64,000 nucleotides of DNA from Cricetomys ansorgei (Eukaryota; Chordata; Mammalia; Rodentia; Nesomyidae), in contig JAMJFZ010004066.1 of NCBI GenBank assembly GCA_026225945.1, positions 491,001 to 555,000 of the forward strand, given 5' to 3'. The notes under the pieces were generated by a model, which saw only the letters and a program-made list of their open reading frames with translations, made no database searches and was not told where the DNA came from. Each line of letters begins with the position of its first letter. The stretch's first letter is position 1. Shown in pieces: positions 10,915 to 23,029 of the stretch. The position numbers and the translations under genes were made by a program.

Positions 10915-12230
10915 CTCATTTTTCAGTCTTTCATGAATTGCAATTCTGCCTGCCCCTTCCTTGTTTCTTGCCTCTTGCTGCTTAGAAAGTAGATATGGTG
11001 GCTGGAATGTACCCTGGGACTAAACAGACAACACAGGGCTTGTAGAATGGGCAGCCAAGACAGCCTGAGTCCAGACAACTTGAAGCAACACCCCAGCTCT
11101 ATATGAATCAGATTTCCATGTAGGAGAGAAATGAATTGCACATCTGTAAGTCACTGCTATTTGTGATCTGTACAAATCACACCCAAATCTAATAGATATA
11201 AGGTCTGGAGACAATCTTGAGGTCCTAAGAATGCCTGTGCAAATCCCACTTTTCTAAAACAGTTCCATCTCTGGTCACCAGACCATTCTAGAACTAGATG
11301 ATGCTTGCACATCCTATGTGCAAAGCCAGATGCAATGGAGCACAGCGCTGTGGGATGTGACTTCAGTACTCTGCAATGTGTAGGCATTTCGTTGCTTGCG
11401 TATGGCCAGTACTAATGTCACTTTGCAACTCATGCATTCTGGCCAAGGTCCTGAAAGAGACTCAGCTGTGTCCATCAGAGACGGACTTTGCATTGCTGAT
11501 GTTACCTCCTCTGGGGACCCGCCGGACAAAGCCCTACCACCCATCCTGTCAGAGAGGCAAGACCTCAGCTCTCAGAGGGACTGTTTCTAAAAAGACCTAC
11601 CCCCCTCGAACACGCACTTTACATACGTTATTTCACCTAATCTTGGCAACAATCAGGGAGGATGAGAAGAGCCCTAATTCCAGAGGCCATAGACAGGGTC
11701 AAAGGGATTAAGCTATTTGCCCTACTTCAGAAGGGCAATAAATAACAGACACAGCACAGGAAGCCAATCCCTGTCCAGGGTTCTGAGGAAAAGCTTTTCC
11801 TTTTTGCACTTGTCAGAGATCTTTCCCTTTCTCTTCCACTGAATCTGAAGACGTGTGGTAGCTTGAAAGATGGCTTTGCCTCAGTGCTTGCTTGCGTCCC
11901 TGTAGAGGGGCTCACTCATGGGGGATGGGGAGGAAGGGCATTACCAGCGTTGTTGCATTTCCCTTTTAGAAACTTACTTTTGCAACATTAAGTCCAAATG
12001 ACATATTCATGCATTTATTATAATGAATCCATTAGATACAAGAGCTCCACGTTTTCAAATTTTGGGTGATACATTTTGTGTACTTTTTTTCCTGAAGTAG
12101 AAACCATTCCATGGAATATAGAAAGCATTCCCAGACATATCTAGCTGTGTGGACCTTCTGAGTGGTTTGGAGGAGCATGGGCAAATGGGAGATATGATGG
12201 TTTCTTTTTTCTTCTCTTTCTTTCTTCCTT
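10915..12230. other. Unique intergenic sequence 3' of Pdx1
   Basis: Apart from the MIR-like fragment noted, I see no repeat or gene. The stretch 11960-12080 is AT-rich with several homeodomain-type cores (ATTATAATG, CCATTAG) and could be a conserved element. Confidence 0.4.
11625..11745 (-). mobile_element. MIR-like SINE fragment, antisense
   Basis: Reads on the minus strand as an MIR-type 3' half (AAATAGCTTAATCCCTTTGA and TAGGGCTCTTCTCATCCTCC). Diverged; low certainty. Confidence 0.35.
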
Positions 12231-12392
12231 TTTTTTTTTTTTTTTTTTTTTTTTTGGTTTTTCGAGACAGGCTTTCTCTGTTGTAACTCTGGCTGTCCTT
12301 AAACTCACTCTGTAGACCAGGATGGCCTCAAACTCTGCTGCCTCTGCCTCTTGAGTGCTGTAATTAAAGGCATGCATCACCACCACCTTGCT
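12231..12392 (-). mobile_element. B1 SINE, antisense, with T-tract
   Basis: A 25-base T run precedes CGAGACAGGCTTTCTCTGTT; internally deleted at the GAGATCTGCCTG segment. Confidence 0.85.
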
Positions 12393-15190
12393 GGAGATAT
12401 AATACTTTCAAACCTCATAGTCTACAAATCAGATCTACTGAAGAATTCAGGAAATTTTTTTTTAAAAAAAGAAAAGGATTCATTCAGAAAAAAAAAGTAG
12501 AGTTCATTCATAGTATTTAGCAAAAATGTCACCATTCATTTGGAGAGCTTAGTGTGCTACAATGCAGACAAGAACCTTGCATGTGTGCTTCTGAAATGGA
12601 CTTTATTGTTGCTGATCATTGCACCCAGCCCAAAAGAGTATATATTTTTCATTGTCTCTGTGTTTAGGAAAAGACTCTTGGCAATTCAACCTCTGAAGTT
12701 GATCTGTAGAATACAGCTTAAAGTTGGAGTTATCCACGCTTTCAAAAGTCATGGTACCTCATTTAGAGCCCAAGACGTAGATGTATTTTTGCAAATGGAA
12801 CCAGGGCAGTGTATATGCCAGGCAAAAGCTCTGTTGTTGAGCTACATGCACCCATCAGAGAAAATCATTTTAGTGAAAAAAGTCAGAATACGGTTTTATC
12901 ATGCTCTTTGCACCTTACCGATAAGCAGATGCAGCTTTGCAATGGCATTGACACCCCCTATCCTGAGGAAGCCCAATGACCAGATCTGGGTTGGCCAGTC
13001 TCTTTCACCCTGGAGCCACTGTTTGTAGAACTTAACCTTCCTTTCCCACGGATCCGTCTTCCCTCTTCCCGCTTCTCAGTGTATCCACAGAGATAAATTT
13101 CTAGACTGTTCCAGAGAGTGCCAGTTCTTGTAGGACACCTTTTTGTTCCCTGCTGCCTTGCCACCTTTATCCTGGTCTTGGGCTGGGAACCCACTGGGCC
13201 TGGGAAAACCCACAGGAGTCCTTTATTAGCTCAGGCTCTCCGGTTGAGGAGTCTGGTTGCCATTTCCAGAGGATTCCAGGTGAGGGTGGGTGTTCTACAG
13301 GGTTCCACCACTTTGACCACAACAGTATGGGTTCAGGACCAATCCAGGAACTCTTCTTACTTTACAAGAGGCGTCTCTCGGAGCATGTGGATTGTGCCCA
13401 GGGCATCCCCGGGAAACGAAGGGGTCGTTGAGAGGCAGGCAGGCACACCAGAGCTTACACATCCTACAGTAACACTTTAGTACTAACAGTGGTGTGTGCT
13501 CCTCACACCACCGCCGAAAGGAGCAAACTAACCTGGAGGCCCCGAGGGAGGTGGGCGGTACTCCAGCTCCCCTCCACCCTCACCCCCACCCTCTGGCTAT
13601 TTTCTTAACCTTAAGACATCATCACTTGGAAAACCAGGCTTTTGAATAGGTCTTGAGCTTGGGGCTTCCAGCGCCACTAGCCGTCCCCACACCTCCAGGG
13701 GTCGCAATGTGTGTTCCCGGCTAGCTAGCCTAGACCGGCTCAGTTCCTGGTATAGTCTCACTGATGTGGTTGAATCTCAGTCTGCCACCCAAGCCAATGA
13801 ACCTTCTCCAGCGTGCATGTAGCTCGCAGGGTCTCTGAAGGGTGCTGTTCTCTCTCACTTTCCTGAGGACTAACTAGCCGATCCTCCCAGGAAGGGGAAT
13901 ACTGAAATCCAAGGGACAGTACCCACCTCCTACATGGAAGAATGTGTCCGAGACTGCCCTTCCAAAAGCTCTTCCAAACCACCATCTCCTTTAGCCTTCA
14001 TTACGAGCCCCAAATACATGAGGGGATAGAATTAAGTAGCGAAGGGGATGGGAGATACAAGATCAGGGTAACCAGACTCTTTTATTTTTAGAGTCCTATT
14101 CTGAGCAAAGCCCATGCCCCAGATGCCCCAGCTCTGCCTACCAGACAGCAGCCTTCAGGTGCCTAAGCAGAAAGGCTGTGGATCCCTCTGGCTGATCCAG
14201 AGACCGCTGGCCTCCACCAATCAGCCCTGCAACTAACTCTTTGGTGTCCAAAACTTTAAGTTCCTGCCAGCCTGCAGGATACTCCCCTGTGTGTAATCCC
14301 AGAGCCCGGTGCAGAAGTTGCAGCCCTGCCAGTGCAATGCACAGAGTGAGATTAAGATCCCAGACTCTCGGAGCAATCTGGTTGACTCTGGAATCCACAC
14401 ATCCCCGGGATGCAAGAGAACCAGTCTCCCCAGCTCCACCATCCTGACAGGCACATCCCAGGAAGGAGCGCCTGGAGGAGGCTGCTGTGACAACAAAGGG
14501 GTTTTGTAAAACCAGGAAGTGCTCAGCTAGGATCGGTGGGTATAGTGGGGGCTTGCCAAAGAAGAGGCTTGGCCCTCAGTCTAGTTACTGAGGATGATGG
14601 TGATGAGCAGTCACAAAATAGTAGCTAATAATGTGGACATTCAACTCTTTCCTAGAGAGTAAATTAAGCCTGTTTATATTCTTTCATTTAAACCCTCCAG
14701 CAACCATTTAAGGAAGCACAAAATTTGCCACTACATTAAATTGGGAGAACGTCTTAAATAATTTTATCTACATCCAATGTAGATTTGTCACATCCCACCC
14801 AGAACCCAAGCCTGGAAAGGGTGCACTCACCCTAAAGAGAAAAATTCATCTGATTTAGGAGAGTTTCTACCAGGCTGTGACTCGATTTCTTTAAGAAACA
14901 GGAGCGAATTGTTAAACTAAACAAGTGAAAAGCAAAACTGCCTAGTGTCTCTTTTCTGTATGTATGAAAGAAAATAAAAGTAGCAACTCCCGAATTCCCA
15001 GCCTAGACCTTGGGCGGGCTCAAAAGGGCTTTTGGTGTAGGGCAGGATTTGAAGGACTATTTGGGAGTTACCTGCTGAACAGAGGGTGGGGTAGGAGTTT
15101 GAAGCCAACTAAATCAAAGCACTCCTGGCCCTGGGTCTCTGAGGGTGGGGATTCAGTAAAAAAAAAAACAAAAAAACAAACTCCTTAGAA
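12393..15190. other. SINE-poor unique sequence 3' of Pdx1
   Basis: Contains no clear full SINE; a B4/ID-like fragment lies near 12795-12850. A plus-strand frame of 162 codons at 12540-13028 and one of 120 at 13118-13480 have no recognisable domain, and the first crosses the SINE fragment, so neither is called a gene. Confidence 0.45.
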
Positions 15191-15195
15191 GAGCC

Positions 15196-15278
15196 TTGAG
15201 CTAGGTTTCTCTATATAACCCTGACAGTCCTGGAAATTCTTCTATAGACCAGGCCAGCCTAAACTCCACCCAGTGAAG
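15196..15278 (-). mobile_element. B1 SINE fragment, antisense, old
   Basis: GGTTTCTCTATATAACCCTG and CTATAGACCAGGCCAGCC. Confidence 0.6.
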
Positions 15279-15444
15279 CTGGGTAATTCTTAATTGCATG
15301 CCTTTCCCTGGTTAGCAGAAAGAAAGAAAAATAGAAAAGAAAAAGCTAGCTAAAATGTTAAAACAGGATGGGGACATCCCCCTCTAGGAAGGCTTGAAAT
15401 AAGGCCAGGAGAATCCGTCTTCATCACATCTCATGCTATTCATA

Positions 15445-15450
15445 TTTATT
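15445..15450 (-). terminator. Candidate Pdx1 polyadenylation signal AATAAA
   Basis: This is the first canonical hexamer downstream of the Pdx1 stop codon on the minus strand, with a G/U-rich tract beginning about 15 nt beyond it. Use of the site is inferred. Confidence 0.5.
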
Positions 15451-16239
15451 AAGTATTTTCCACAAACAACCTGCGTTGAAGCTCAGACCTTCCAGAGAGC
15501 AACTGACTGACTTGGAAACTGCAGACCTGTCGGCAAAGAATAGTTAACTTTAAAGCTTTAAACGAAAGCAACCAGTTTTTTCCCCTTGGAACCATCAAAT
15601 CACGAAGTGGAAATCGCATCTGGGCTTCGTGAATGGTTTTCCAAGGTGTACCAGGGCACCTGGCTTCCTGGGGAGGGGGGAATATCCGCGCTCCTAATAG
15701 AAACTTTAAATGTCCAGCTCTGTTCCTCAGGACCCTGGAGGTCCCACAAGGGCCCCCGAGGACTCTCGTTTTCCACTTCCCCTCGGGTCCAGGTGTAAGA
15801 ATTTCTGATCTTCAAAGGAAACGGGATGCAGGTTGAAGAGTGGACCTTAATGAAATATTTCGCTAAAGACGGAAAAAAAAGAATCTAGGAGAGGAGGAAA
15901 GAAAAGGAGGCGAGGGGAGGATCAGATGAAGCACTCACTTTACTGCGCCTTTGAAACCTCAAAGTCTCCTTTTCAATACTCTTAACCTTAAATTGGTCGG
16001 CCCAGTGATGGAAGTTGTGTTTCTGGGCAGACAAGGGGCACCAGCCCAGTTCGGCGGCTGGAGACTGGACGCGGAGGGAACGCTCAAGTCTGTACCTTTT
16101 CTAGCGCCATCAGTTTGAAGTCAGTTTCTCTAAATTGGTCCCGGGAGAAGAGTCCTGGAGGCAGGGAGCAGAAAGTGCCCAACAGGGGTAGACCTGGCCA
16201 TTCACAGGTCACCAGAAGTTTTCAGTCTGCCAGCACCTC

Positions 16240-16880
<641 letters not shown>

Positions 16881-17327
16881 GCGGTACCCTCGGGCCCCAC
16901 ACAGCCCCAATATTTTATTCCCAGCTCTCCTGCTCAGTCCAACCCGCTCCACAATCTTCCCTAGTCAACGGAGCCCTTTCTCTCCTAGGCCACGGCTGCT
17001 CTCATCTCGATATCAAACTTAGATCTGCCAACCGGTGGTTTCAAAATTAGTTCGTTGAACTGGCATGAAAATGGTTAAAACATACATAATTGTCAGCTTT
17101 ACTGACTCCATTCTACTAGGGCAATGGTATGCCTTCCTTAAACATAGGATTGTAAACCAACTTTCTGAAGTAGACTCACTGTATGGAATGGAAATGTTCG
17201 TCCTTATAAAACTGATAAACGTTTCCAGACTAAACCTTTTCCACACATAACGCTAATTTTCCTCTTTATTCACTGTTCGTTAAAACAATGCTAAACTCAA
17301 CTTGTTAAATTATTTAACAAGATCGGG

Positions 17328-17405
17328 ACGAAGCCTTTAAATCCAGTACTCTGAGGCAGAGGCAGGCAGATGGAGCCAGCCTGCTCTCCACAGCAAGAAC
17401 CAGTC
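17328..17405 (+). mobile_element. B1 SINE fragment in Pdx1 intron
   Basis: CCTTTAAATCCAGTACTCTG and GGCAGAGGCAGGCAGATGGA; the GTGAGTTCGAG segment is missing. Confidence 0.6.
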
Positions 17406-17564
17406 CAGCAGCAGCAACATAATGAGACTCTTAAAAATTTTTTTTAGTGAATTTAATGGTTCACTAATGGATGCAGGCTGCAGTTTGGAAGATCACGGTG
17501 GTCTTTTGAGTTATGGGTACATTTTGTTATCTCTTTTAACATATATCATTATTTATTTATTTAA

Positions 17565-17755
17565 ATATTTATTGTTGTGTGTAGGATATTCGTGTGTGAG
17601 CTCCGAGGCTTGCGTGTGGAGTTGGGGGTTTTGGGAGTTTGTTCTTTCCTTTTATCTTAGGTTCCATGGTTCATGGTGAACTAAGGTCCTCAGCCTTGCA
17701 AAGGGAACTTTTTTTTTTTTTTAACATACTGAGTCATCTCTCTGGACCCATTTTA
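17565..17755 (-). mobile_element. Degenerate B3-like SINE in Pdx1 intron, antisense
   Basis: Ends ACTGAGTCATCTCTCTGGAC, an antisense tRNA-like head, with CTAAGGTCCTCAGCCTTGCA before it. Confidence 0.5.
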
Positions 17756-20268
17756 AATATTGTTATATTGTAATTAGCCCCAACTTGAAAGGTAATTGTT
17801 ACTTGAATTTCAGTTAGTCCCCTGCTTCTGAGGGGAAGGTCACACTTAGGAGACAGTTAACACCCACTCTGCATTGTGCCACAGATGTTGGCAGAGGCCA
17901 AATCCAAGCTGGACTGAGAGCAACTTGAGAAGGAACGGGTCACCAAAGGGCTTGTTAGTCCCAGCTCCAAACCCGTGTCTAAAGCAAGTTACAGACCCAA
18001 GTCATCAGGAAATCAGTGACACAGACCCGGAGTATTTTGCAGGGCTGTGTCCTTCTCTTCAGCACCTGCTGGACAGTACTGTGGGCACTGGTTTGGGGCT
18101 CTCCACTAAAGCTTAGAGAAGAGGCTGACTTGATTCAGGACAGAAGCAAGGGACATTTTTAAAGGGCTGAAAGGTGAACAGGAGCATTGAGGGCAAGGAA
18201 CTTATTTCCTGGATGGAATCTGCTCAGGAGTTTTCCCAAGGCCAGAAGCTGAGGTGAGGCCCCCAGACCACTCTTTGGAAAGCAGCACTTTCCCCAGAAC
18301 ACCCCCAAACCACCCAAGCCTTTCCCAAAATAGGAAGCAGATATAAACTTAAAGAAACATTTAGAAAGGCCAACCACGGTTTCATAAATGTAACACAGAT
18401 TCTTCCTGCCTTCAGCTGCCCTCTTTTGCCAAGTCCTAGGGGACAGCTATTGGGTGTGTGCCCACCTAGAGGAAGCAGGGGTGGAGGTTAAAGTTGTTAT
18501 CTTCAGAGTCCCTCCGTCTGACCCTTTTCTGGGACTCAGAGTAGAACCGGCCAGAGAGGCTGATGAAGTTCTTTGAGGTCCAAGTATTTGCAAGTGGCTG
18601 TCACCATTAGTATTCGTATTCCTACTATGAGCCCTACGGTCACGGTGCACTTTTCAGGGGTTGTGAAACCCCAGTAAGTACGTGCATGTGTGTTCGCTTA
18701 AACCTTCAGGCCTTCGCCAGGAGGAGAAAGGGGAGGCCTGCAGTGAGAGCTAGGCATGCAGAGAGTCAGAAAGGACCTGCAATGGCTTCCGGTGCCCAGA
18801 TTTCTCAGTTCGAAGGTGCTTCCAAAGTGTTCTCTAAACACAGGAAAAGCTGTTTACTCCTCCTCAGATTTTACTCTCTGGCTTCTTTCGGCCCTAGTCC
18901 GACAAAGAAGGAGCAGATAGCCAGAGTCTCCAGGGCTCTGCGCCAGGGAGCCCCGAAAAAGAGAATTATTGGCAAGAAACTATGACTGAGAACCCCTGGA
19001 TGGAGGGGGTATCTTGGACAGCCCAAGAACCCACTCTCAGAGCCCTTTGGCCTTTACCTTGAGACGCCTCTGCAGCTGAAGCATCTAGCTACTTCATCTG
19101 CTTCTAGTTGGTCAAAGGTGGGGGACTTCCCCAGCAAGAGTTTGGGCCTTGTGTTAGTTCAGGATTTTTGCCTCAGTGAGAAAATGAATTAGCTAGAAAC
19201 GACCCCTGAGACCTCGGTGAGCCTGGCTTCTCCAGACCTTCTTAGAGCTTTGCCTGACTGCTCCTGGGACAGTATCAGGCTGAGCTTGAGCTTCTCAGAC
19301 AGGCCTTGAAGACGTGATGCTGAGAATTCTTAGGGGATGCCAACTCCAGCTTCTGAACCCTTGGTTCCGGACAGTCAGTCAGGAGGCAAAAGAAAAAGCA
19401 GCTATTTGCAGTACAGGTGTGACCAGAAGTGGCTGCAGCCCGGAAGAGATAACATTGTGCAGTGGCCGACACAGGCCCTGCGCGCGAATTCGCCGCCAGC
19501 ATCCGGCAGGGAAGAGACTTCTCCACGGCCAGGAAGGGCCCATTTTGAAGCTGGAGCCCAGGGCTAAGGAAACCCAAGGGGTCTTGCTTCTCTGAGCCTG
19601 ACTGCAGGAAGAAGGCACTTCCTTCTGCGTATTTACGTCCTGGGACACAGCGAGCGAGAAGACCCGTCAAACACTCCTGGTTGGTCCAAAAAGAATTGGC
19701 ACCCAGACGCCTTTCAGCCACCTTCCGCCTTGCCTTACGGTGAGCACCTTACTTTGCCCCAGCCTCCCCCTGTGCACCCGCACTCTTTACGCAGGGCCTC
19801 AGGACACTTTGCAGGCCTGGGTGGATGCAATTTTCCTTTCCCTTCCTGCTTTTCTGCTTCTACCCGGTGCCCCTAGGAGGCCCGAGTTTCTTTAATAAAG
19901 CCACTAGGACAGGGCCAGGAAGTGAAGGGGTCTGAGGCTCCAGCCTAGGTCAGAGACACCTTGCTTAACTTACTTGGTGCCAACTACCTGGGGTTCTTCG
20001 GCATCCAGATCCCCCGCTGCAGAAGGATCCAGAGAGTTCAGAAGCCCTGAGCCTGGCTAGGCCTCTGCTTTCTCGGGACGTGGGAGCCGGCTGCCCAGCC
20101 TGAGAAGGGCTCAGAGCCATCAAGGAAGGAGTACCGGGTGGAGAAGAGGCTCCCAAGACTTGTTGGCCTCCTTGGAGCTTACTCTAAGCCTGCATTATCC
20201 CTGCGGGTTGGAGAGGAATTCGGAAAAGGCGCAGGGGATAAGAGAAAGGGAGAAAGAGCCAGGCTTAC

Positions 20269-20674
20269 CTGCCCACTGGCCTTTCCACGCATGAGCTTTG
20301 GTGGATTTCATCCACGGGAAAGGGAGCTGAACACGGCTGGGTTCTTCCAGGCCCCCAGGCTCGGTTCCATTCGGGAAAGGCCCTGAGGGCGGATGGGCGA
20401 GCCCGAGCTGAGCTGGGAGGTGGTGGTGGAGGTGCGCCACCCCAGGGTCCTCGGTGAGCGGGGGCACTTCGTACGGGGAGATATCCGGAGGACTTCCCTG
20501 CTCCAGTGTTCCCAGTGCGCCTGCGAACTGGGGTGGCGGCGGAGGTGGGGGCTGGCGGCTCATGTACAGACAAGCAGGGGGGTTAGTGCTGAAGTCCGGC
20601 ACCGGGCCCCTCTGGAATGCGCACGGGTCCTTGTAGAGCTGTGTGGTCGCGTAGTACTGCTCCTCACCGTTCAT
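20269..20674 (-). CDS. Pdx1: PDX1 homeobox transcription factor, exon 1 coding part
   Basis: Exon 1 encodes residues 1-135 and the first base of codon 136 of pancreatic and duodenal homeobox 1, a nuclear activator needed for pancreas formation and for insulin gene expression in beta cells. The ATG at 20674 sits in a near-perfect Kozak context (GCCGCCACCATGA), and the protein begins [20 protein letters not shown]. Visible features are the N-terminal transactivation domain, a proline run at 42-48, a conserved [10 protein letters not shown] block at 61-70 containing the reported phosphoserines S61 and S66, a histidine run near 81-85, and the PBX-binding hexapeptide core FPWMK at 119-123. Threonine 11, a reported phosphosite, is kept. 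The exon ends at a consensus donor CAG|GTAAG (GT at 20268-20267). Reading past it adds a spurious tail starting KPGSFSL. Joined to exon 2 the reading frame is 855 nt, 284 residues, the same length as mouse PDX1. Confidence 0.98.
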
Positions 20675-20900
20675 GGTGGCGGCCGGCACCGGGGGCCAGC
20701 CGCCCCGGGTAGGGAGCTACAACCAGGACTTGGCGCTGTGCCTCTCCCGGACTCCCAGCGCCACCCCAGATCGCTTTGACAGTTCTCCACTGCTCTCTCG
20801 GGGGACCAGGGGCTGGCTGGGACAGACAAGCCGGCCGCCGTGCCATAGGCTCCGAGGCGCCCCACGTGGTTCATCCTGGGGACATTATTGGCCCCGCTGA
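20340..20900. promoter_or_regulatory. CpG-rich island over Pdx1 exon 1 and promoter
   Basis: CpG dinucleotides are frequent from exon 1 through the promoter, in contrast to the CpG-poor flanks. This is typical of developmental homeobox genes, which are usually Polycomb-covered in non-expressing tissues. Edges are estimated by eye. Confidence 0.6.
20675..20768 (-). other. Pdx1: Pdx1 5' untranslated region (approximate)
   Basis: About 90 nt of GC-rich leader precede the ATG. The stretch resembles the known rodent Pdx1 leader (GTCAAAGCGATCTGGGGTGG lies just upstream of this interval). The outer limit is placed by analogy with mouse, where transcription starts roughly 90-100 nt before the ATG and about 104 nt downstream of a conserved E-box. 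There is no upstream ATG in frame, though an in-frame GTG lies five codons upstream. Confidence 0.6.
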
Positions 20901-20960
20901 CAGCCTTAAGAAGGAGGCCCAGGTGCGGGGCGAACACCTACCTGCATTTCTATTTTCTCT
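20769..20960 (-). promoter_or_regulatory. Pdx1: Pdx1 proximal promoter with E-box and CCAAT box
   Basis: The promoter has no TATA box. It contains an E-box CACGTG at 20863-20868, about 190 nt upstream of the ATG, matching the conserved USF-binding E-box reported near -104 in rodent Pdx1. An inverted CCAAT box (ATTGG on +, 20887-20891) lies about 20 nt further out and could bind NF-Y. The surrounding sequence is GC-rich and continuous with the exon 1 CpG island. Confidence 0.7.
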
Positions 20961-21086
20961 TTCAGTCGGCTGAACCCATCTCTGTCTACAGCTCCCGGAG
21001 CTTTTCAAAGTGGGGCGCTCGAAAATATCAGAAAATTTATTTTTATTTTTTTACAGAACTGCCCCATCTCTTTGAATGTAGTGGTG

Positions 21087-21117
21087 CCCCCCCGGCCCCC
21101 CCCCGCCCCGCCCCACA
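21087..21117 (-). promoter_or_regulatory. G-rich quadruplex-type tract upstream of Pdx1
   Basis: The plus strand is almost pure C. The minus (Pdx1 sense) strand has four or more runs of at least four G separated by one or two bases, which fits the G-quadruplex pattern; the plus strand fits an i-motif. It lies about 330 nt upstream of the expected start site and contains overlapping GGGGCGGGG Sp1-type boxes. Confidence 0.6.
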
Positions 21118-21129
21118 GCATCGCCTTTT

Positions 21130-21268
21130 AAAGACAGGGCTAATTTTGTAGCCCTGGCTGGCCTTCAACTCATGATTTAGTCTAGTCTGGCTTCAAACTC
21201 TCACAAATGTTCTTCCTCATCCTCCTCAGTTCTGGGAATGCCGGTGTAAGGCACCACACCCAACTTTT
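21130..21268 (-). mobile_element. B1 SINE, antisense, old, near Pdx1 promoter
   Basis: TTTTGTAGCCCTGGCTGGCC to GCACCACACCCAAC. It begins right beside the G-rich promoter tract. Confidence 0.75.
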
Positions 21269-22399
21269 AATATTCTTGCATTAAGAGAAATAATGTACAT
21301 AAATATTAGCTCAATGATATGGTTTGCAAAACGTTGAGGTTGCACATCTCAACTGTTGAAGTCAATACAGGTTTAAGCAGAACCCAGCTCTATAAGCCGG
21401 AAGCTGTAGTTTTTGTTTAATTGCTGAAACTATCCCCCTTATTCGTTGATACTTCTGGCATGCAGATAGTTATCTTTGAGGGGGGTGGAAATCACAGTAG
21501 CTTAATTTTTTTTTTTTAGTTAAAGGTTATTATTATTAATTTTAATTTTAGGAATTGGAATGCATTTGATTAACTCAAAACACAGCTTCCCAACCGTGCG
21601 GGACTGAAGGTGGAGAGGTCGGGCAGGGGTGGGGGTGGCACAGGGTTTTCAGATCTCTGACGCATGTCCCCGGTGGAAACTACCTGCAGGGAAAACCTAC
21701 TTTTCCTGTTGTTAAAACAGGGCAGGTGGACAAGGAGAAGCGTGGGGTGCATAGAAGACTTGAAATTAAAGCACTGTGTGTTCGGGATGCCTGGGACTGG
21801 CTTCCACCTGTCAGATACTCTGGGTACTCCCAGGGACCTGCCTCTAACAAGGTCATGTTAGTTTTCGTGTCCCTTGCCAAACCCCCAGCATGCCAGGACC
21901 AGACTAACAGCAACCTAGGTGTGGATTCTCTGGAGTGCATGGTCCAGAGATTGCTGACTCACTGAGCTGTTTGGCCTGCCTCTGACCTTGTCCTCCAAGA
22001 ACACTGGAAGATTTTAGAAAAACTGGACCTCTTTGCATCTTTACAGAGAGCCTCTGTTAAAAGAAGGCGGGTGGCACCAGCAATCAAGATGAAATAAATC
22101 ATGGTAGCCCGGCTCCCTGATCAACCAAACTATACACTCTAATCTAAACCTTTGGATCACTTTTAATATTTATTTATTTTTTCTAGTGGAAAAATATGTT
22201 TTAAATGCATTCAGGGGGAGTGGGCTATTCCGAACAATTATTAAAGACAAAAAGAAATGGGGGCTTTGTACTTTGAAAATTCTTTCCCCTCCTAGGATTC
22301 TATTTGCTTGCGGGCTGCCCACCCACATGCACGCACCGTGCTGGTGTGCTGAGCTCCTGCTCCGGTTCTCACTGGGGGAAGCCAATCCAGAGGGGAGAG

Positions 22400-23000
22400 T
22401 GTCTCTGATTTCTTCAGGGAAAATGGCCACCTGTGGCCATCAGGGGCCTGGAGTGAAAGGCCTCGACTCAGGAGCACCTAATCTCTACAGACCCGCCTCA
22501 ATGAGTCCATTGTTCAGAGTGGCCACTGGGGACTGGACGTTATCGATCGAAGGACAGGGCCGGAGGCCGGGGCCGGCCTCGAGGTGTTGACCCTCACAGC
22601 TAATCTGCCGAGTGGCCACGGGTTGACTTGGTGACGCGGTTATGAGCGAGCTTGGGGTAAAGATAGGCACCTAACTCCTCTGGTCCTGGTGGCTTGTCTC
22701 TCAAAGCTCCTTCTCTGACCTGGGCACCCCGTAGGGCTGGACCTCAGCTGTTTTCTCCCTGCCCCCTCCCCCAATCCCCCCCAGTGTTTACTTAGCTCTT
22801 CTAGTCTAATTGCGTGCATTTCGGTAAATTGACTTCCACCTCGATGCTTCATTTGTTCCCATTTAATATTTTTGCTGGGCCCTGCAAAAAGGAAAGTGTC
22901 TCTCAGCAGAAAACAGATTCACTCATTGCTTCTCATTGGAAATAAACCGAATAAACAAATCGCCCCAGGCTGAGCAAAATGTGAGAAAAGACAGCCCCCC
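22400..23000 (-). promoter_or_regulatory. Candidate Pdx1 enhancer, Area II/III equivalent
   Basis: This repeat-free block lies about 1.65-2.25 kb upstream of the expected start site; mouse Areas II and III are at about -2.14 to -1.8 kb. Motifs seen: a PTF1-type bipartite site CAGGTG-N5-TTTCCC on the minus strand at 22417-22433, ATCGAT at 22542-22547 (Onecut-like), and FoxA-type ATTTGTTTAT on the minus strand at 22951-22960 with a second GGTTTATTT just to its left (22940-22948). FoxA2 and PTF1A are reported regulators of these areas. The block assignment rests on position and motifs, not alignment. Confidence 0.6.
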
Positions 23001-23029
23001 CCACCTGCCGCCGCCATGTGTGGTGTCCA

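Noticed and set aside
20195..20268. Continuation of the PDX1 exon 1 frame beyond residue 135
   Set aside because: It reads through a consensus GTAAG donor; the tail starting KPGSFSL is intronic and does not resemble PDX1, whereas joining to 16856 restores the homeodomain in frame.
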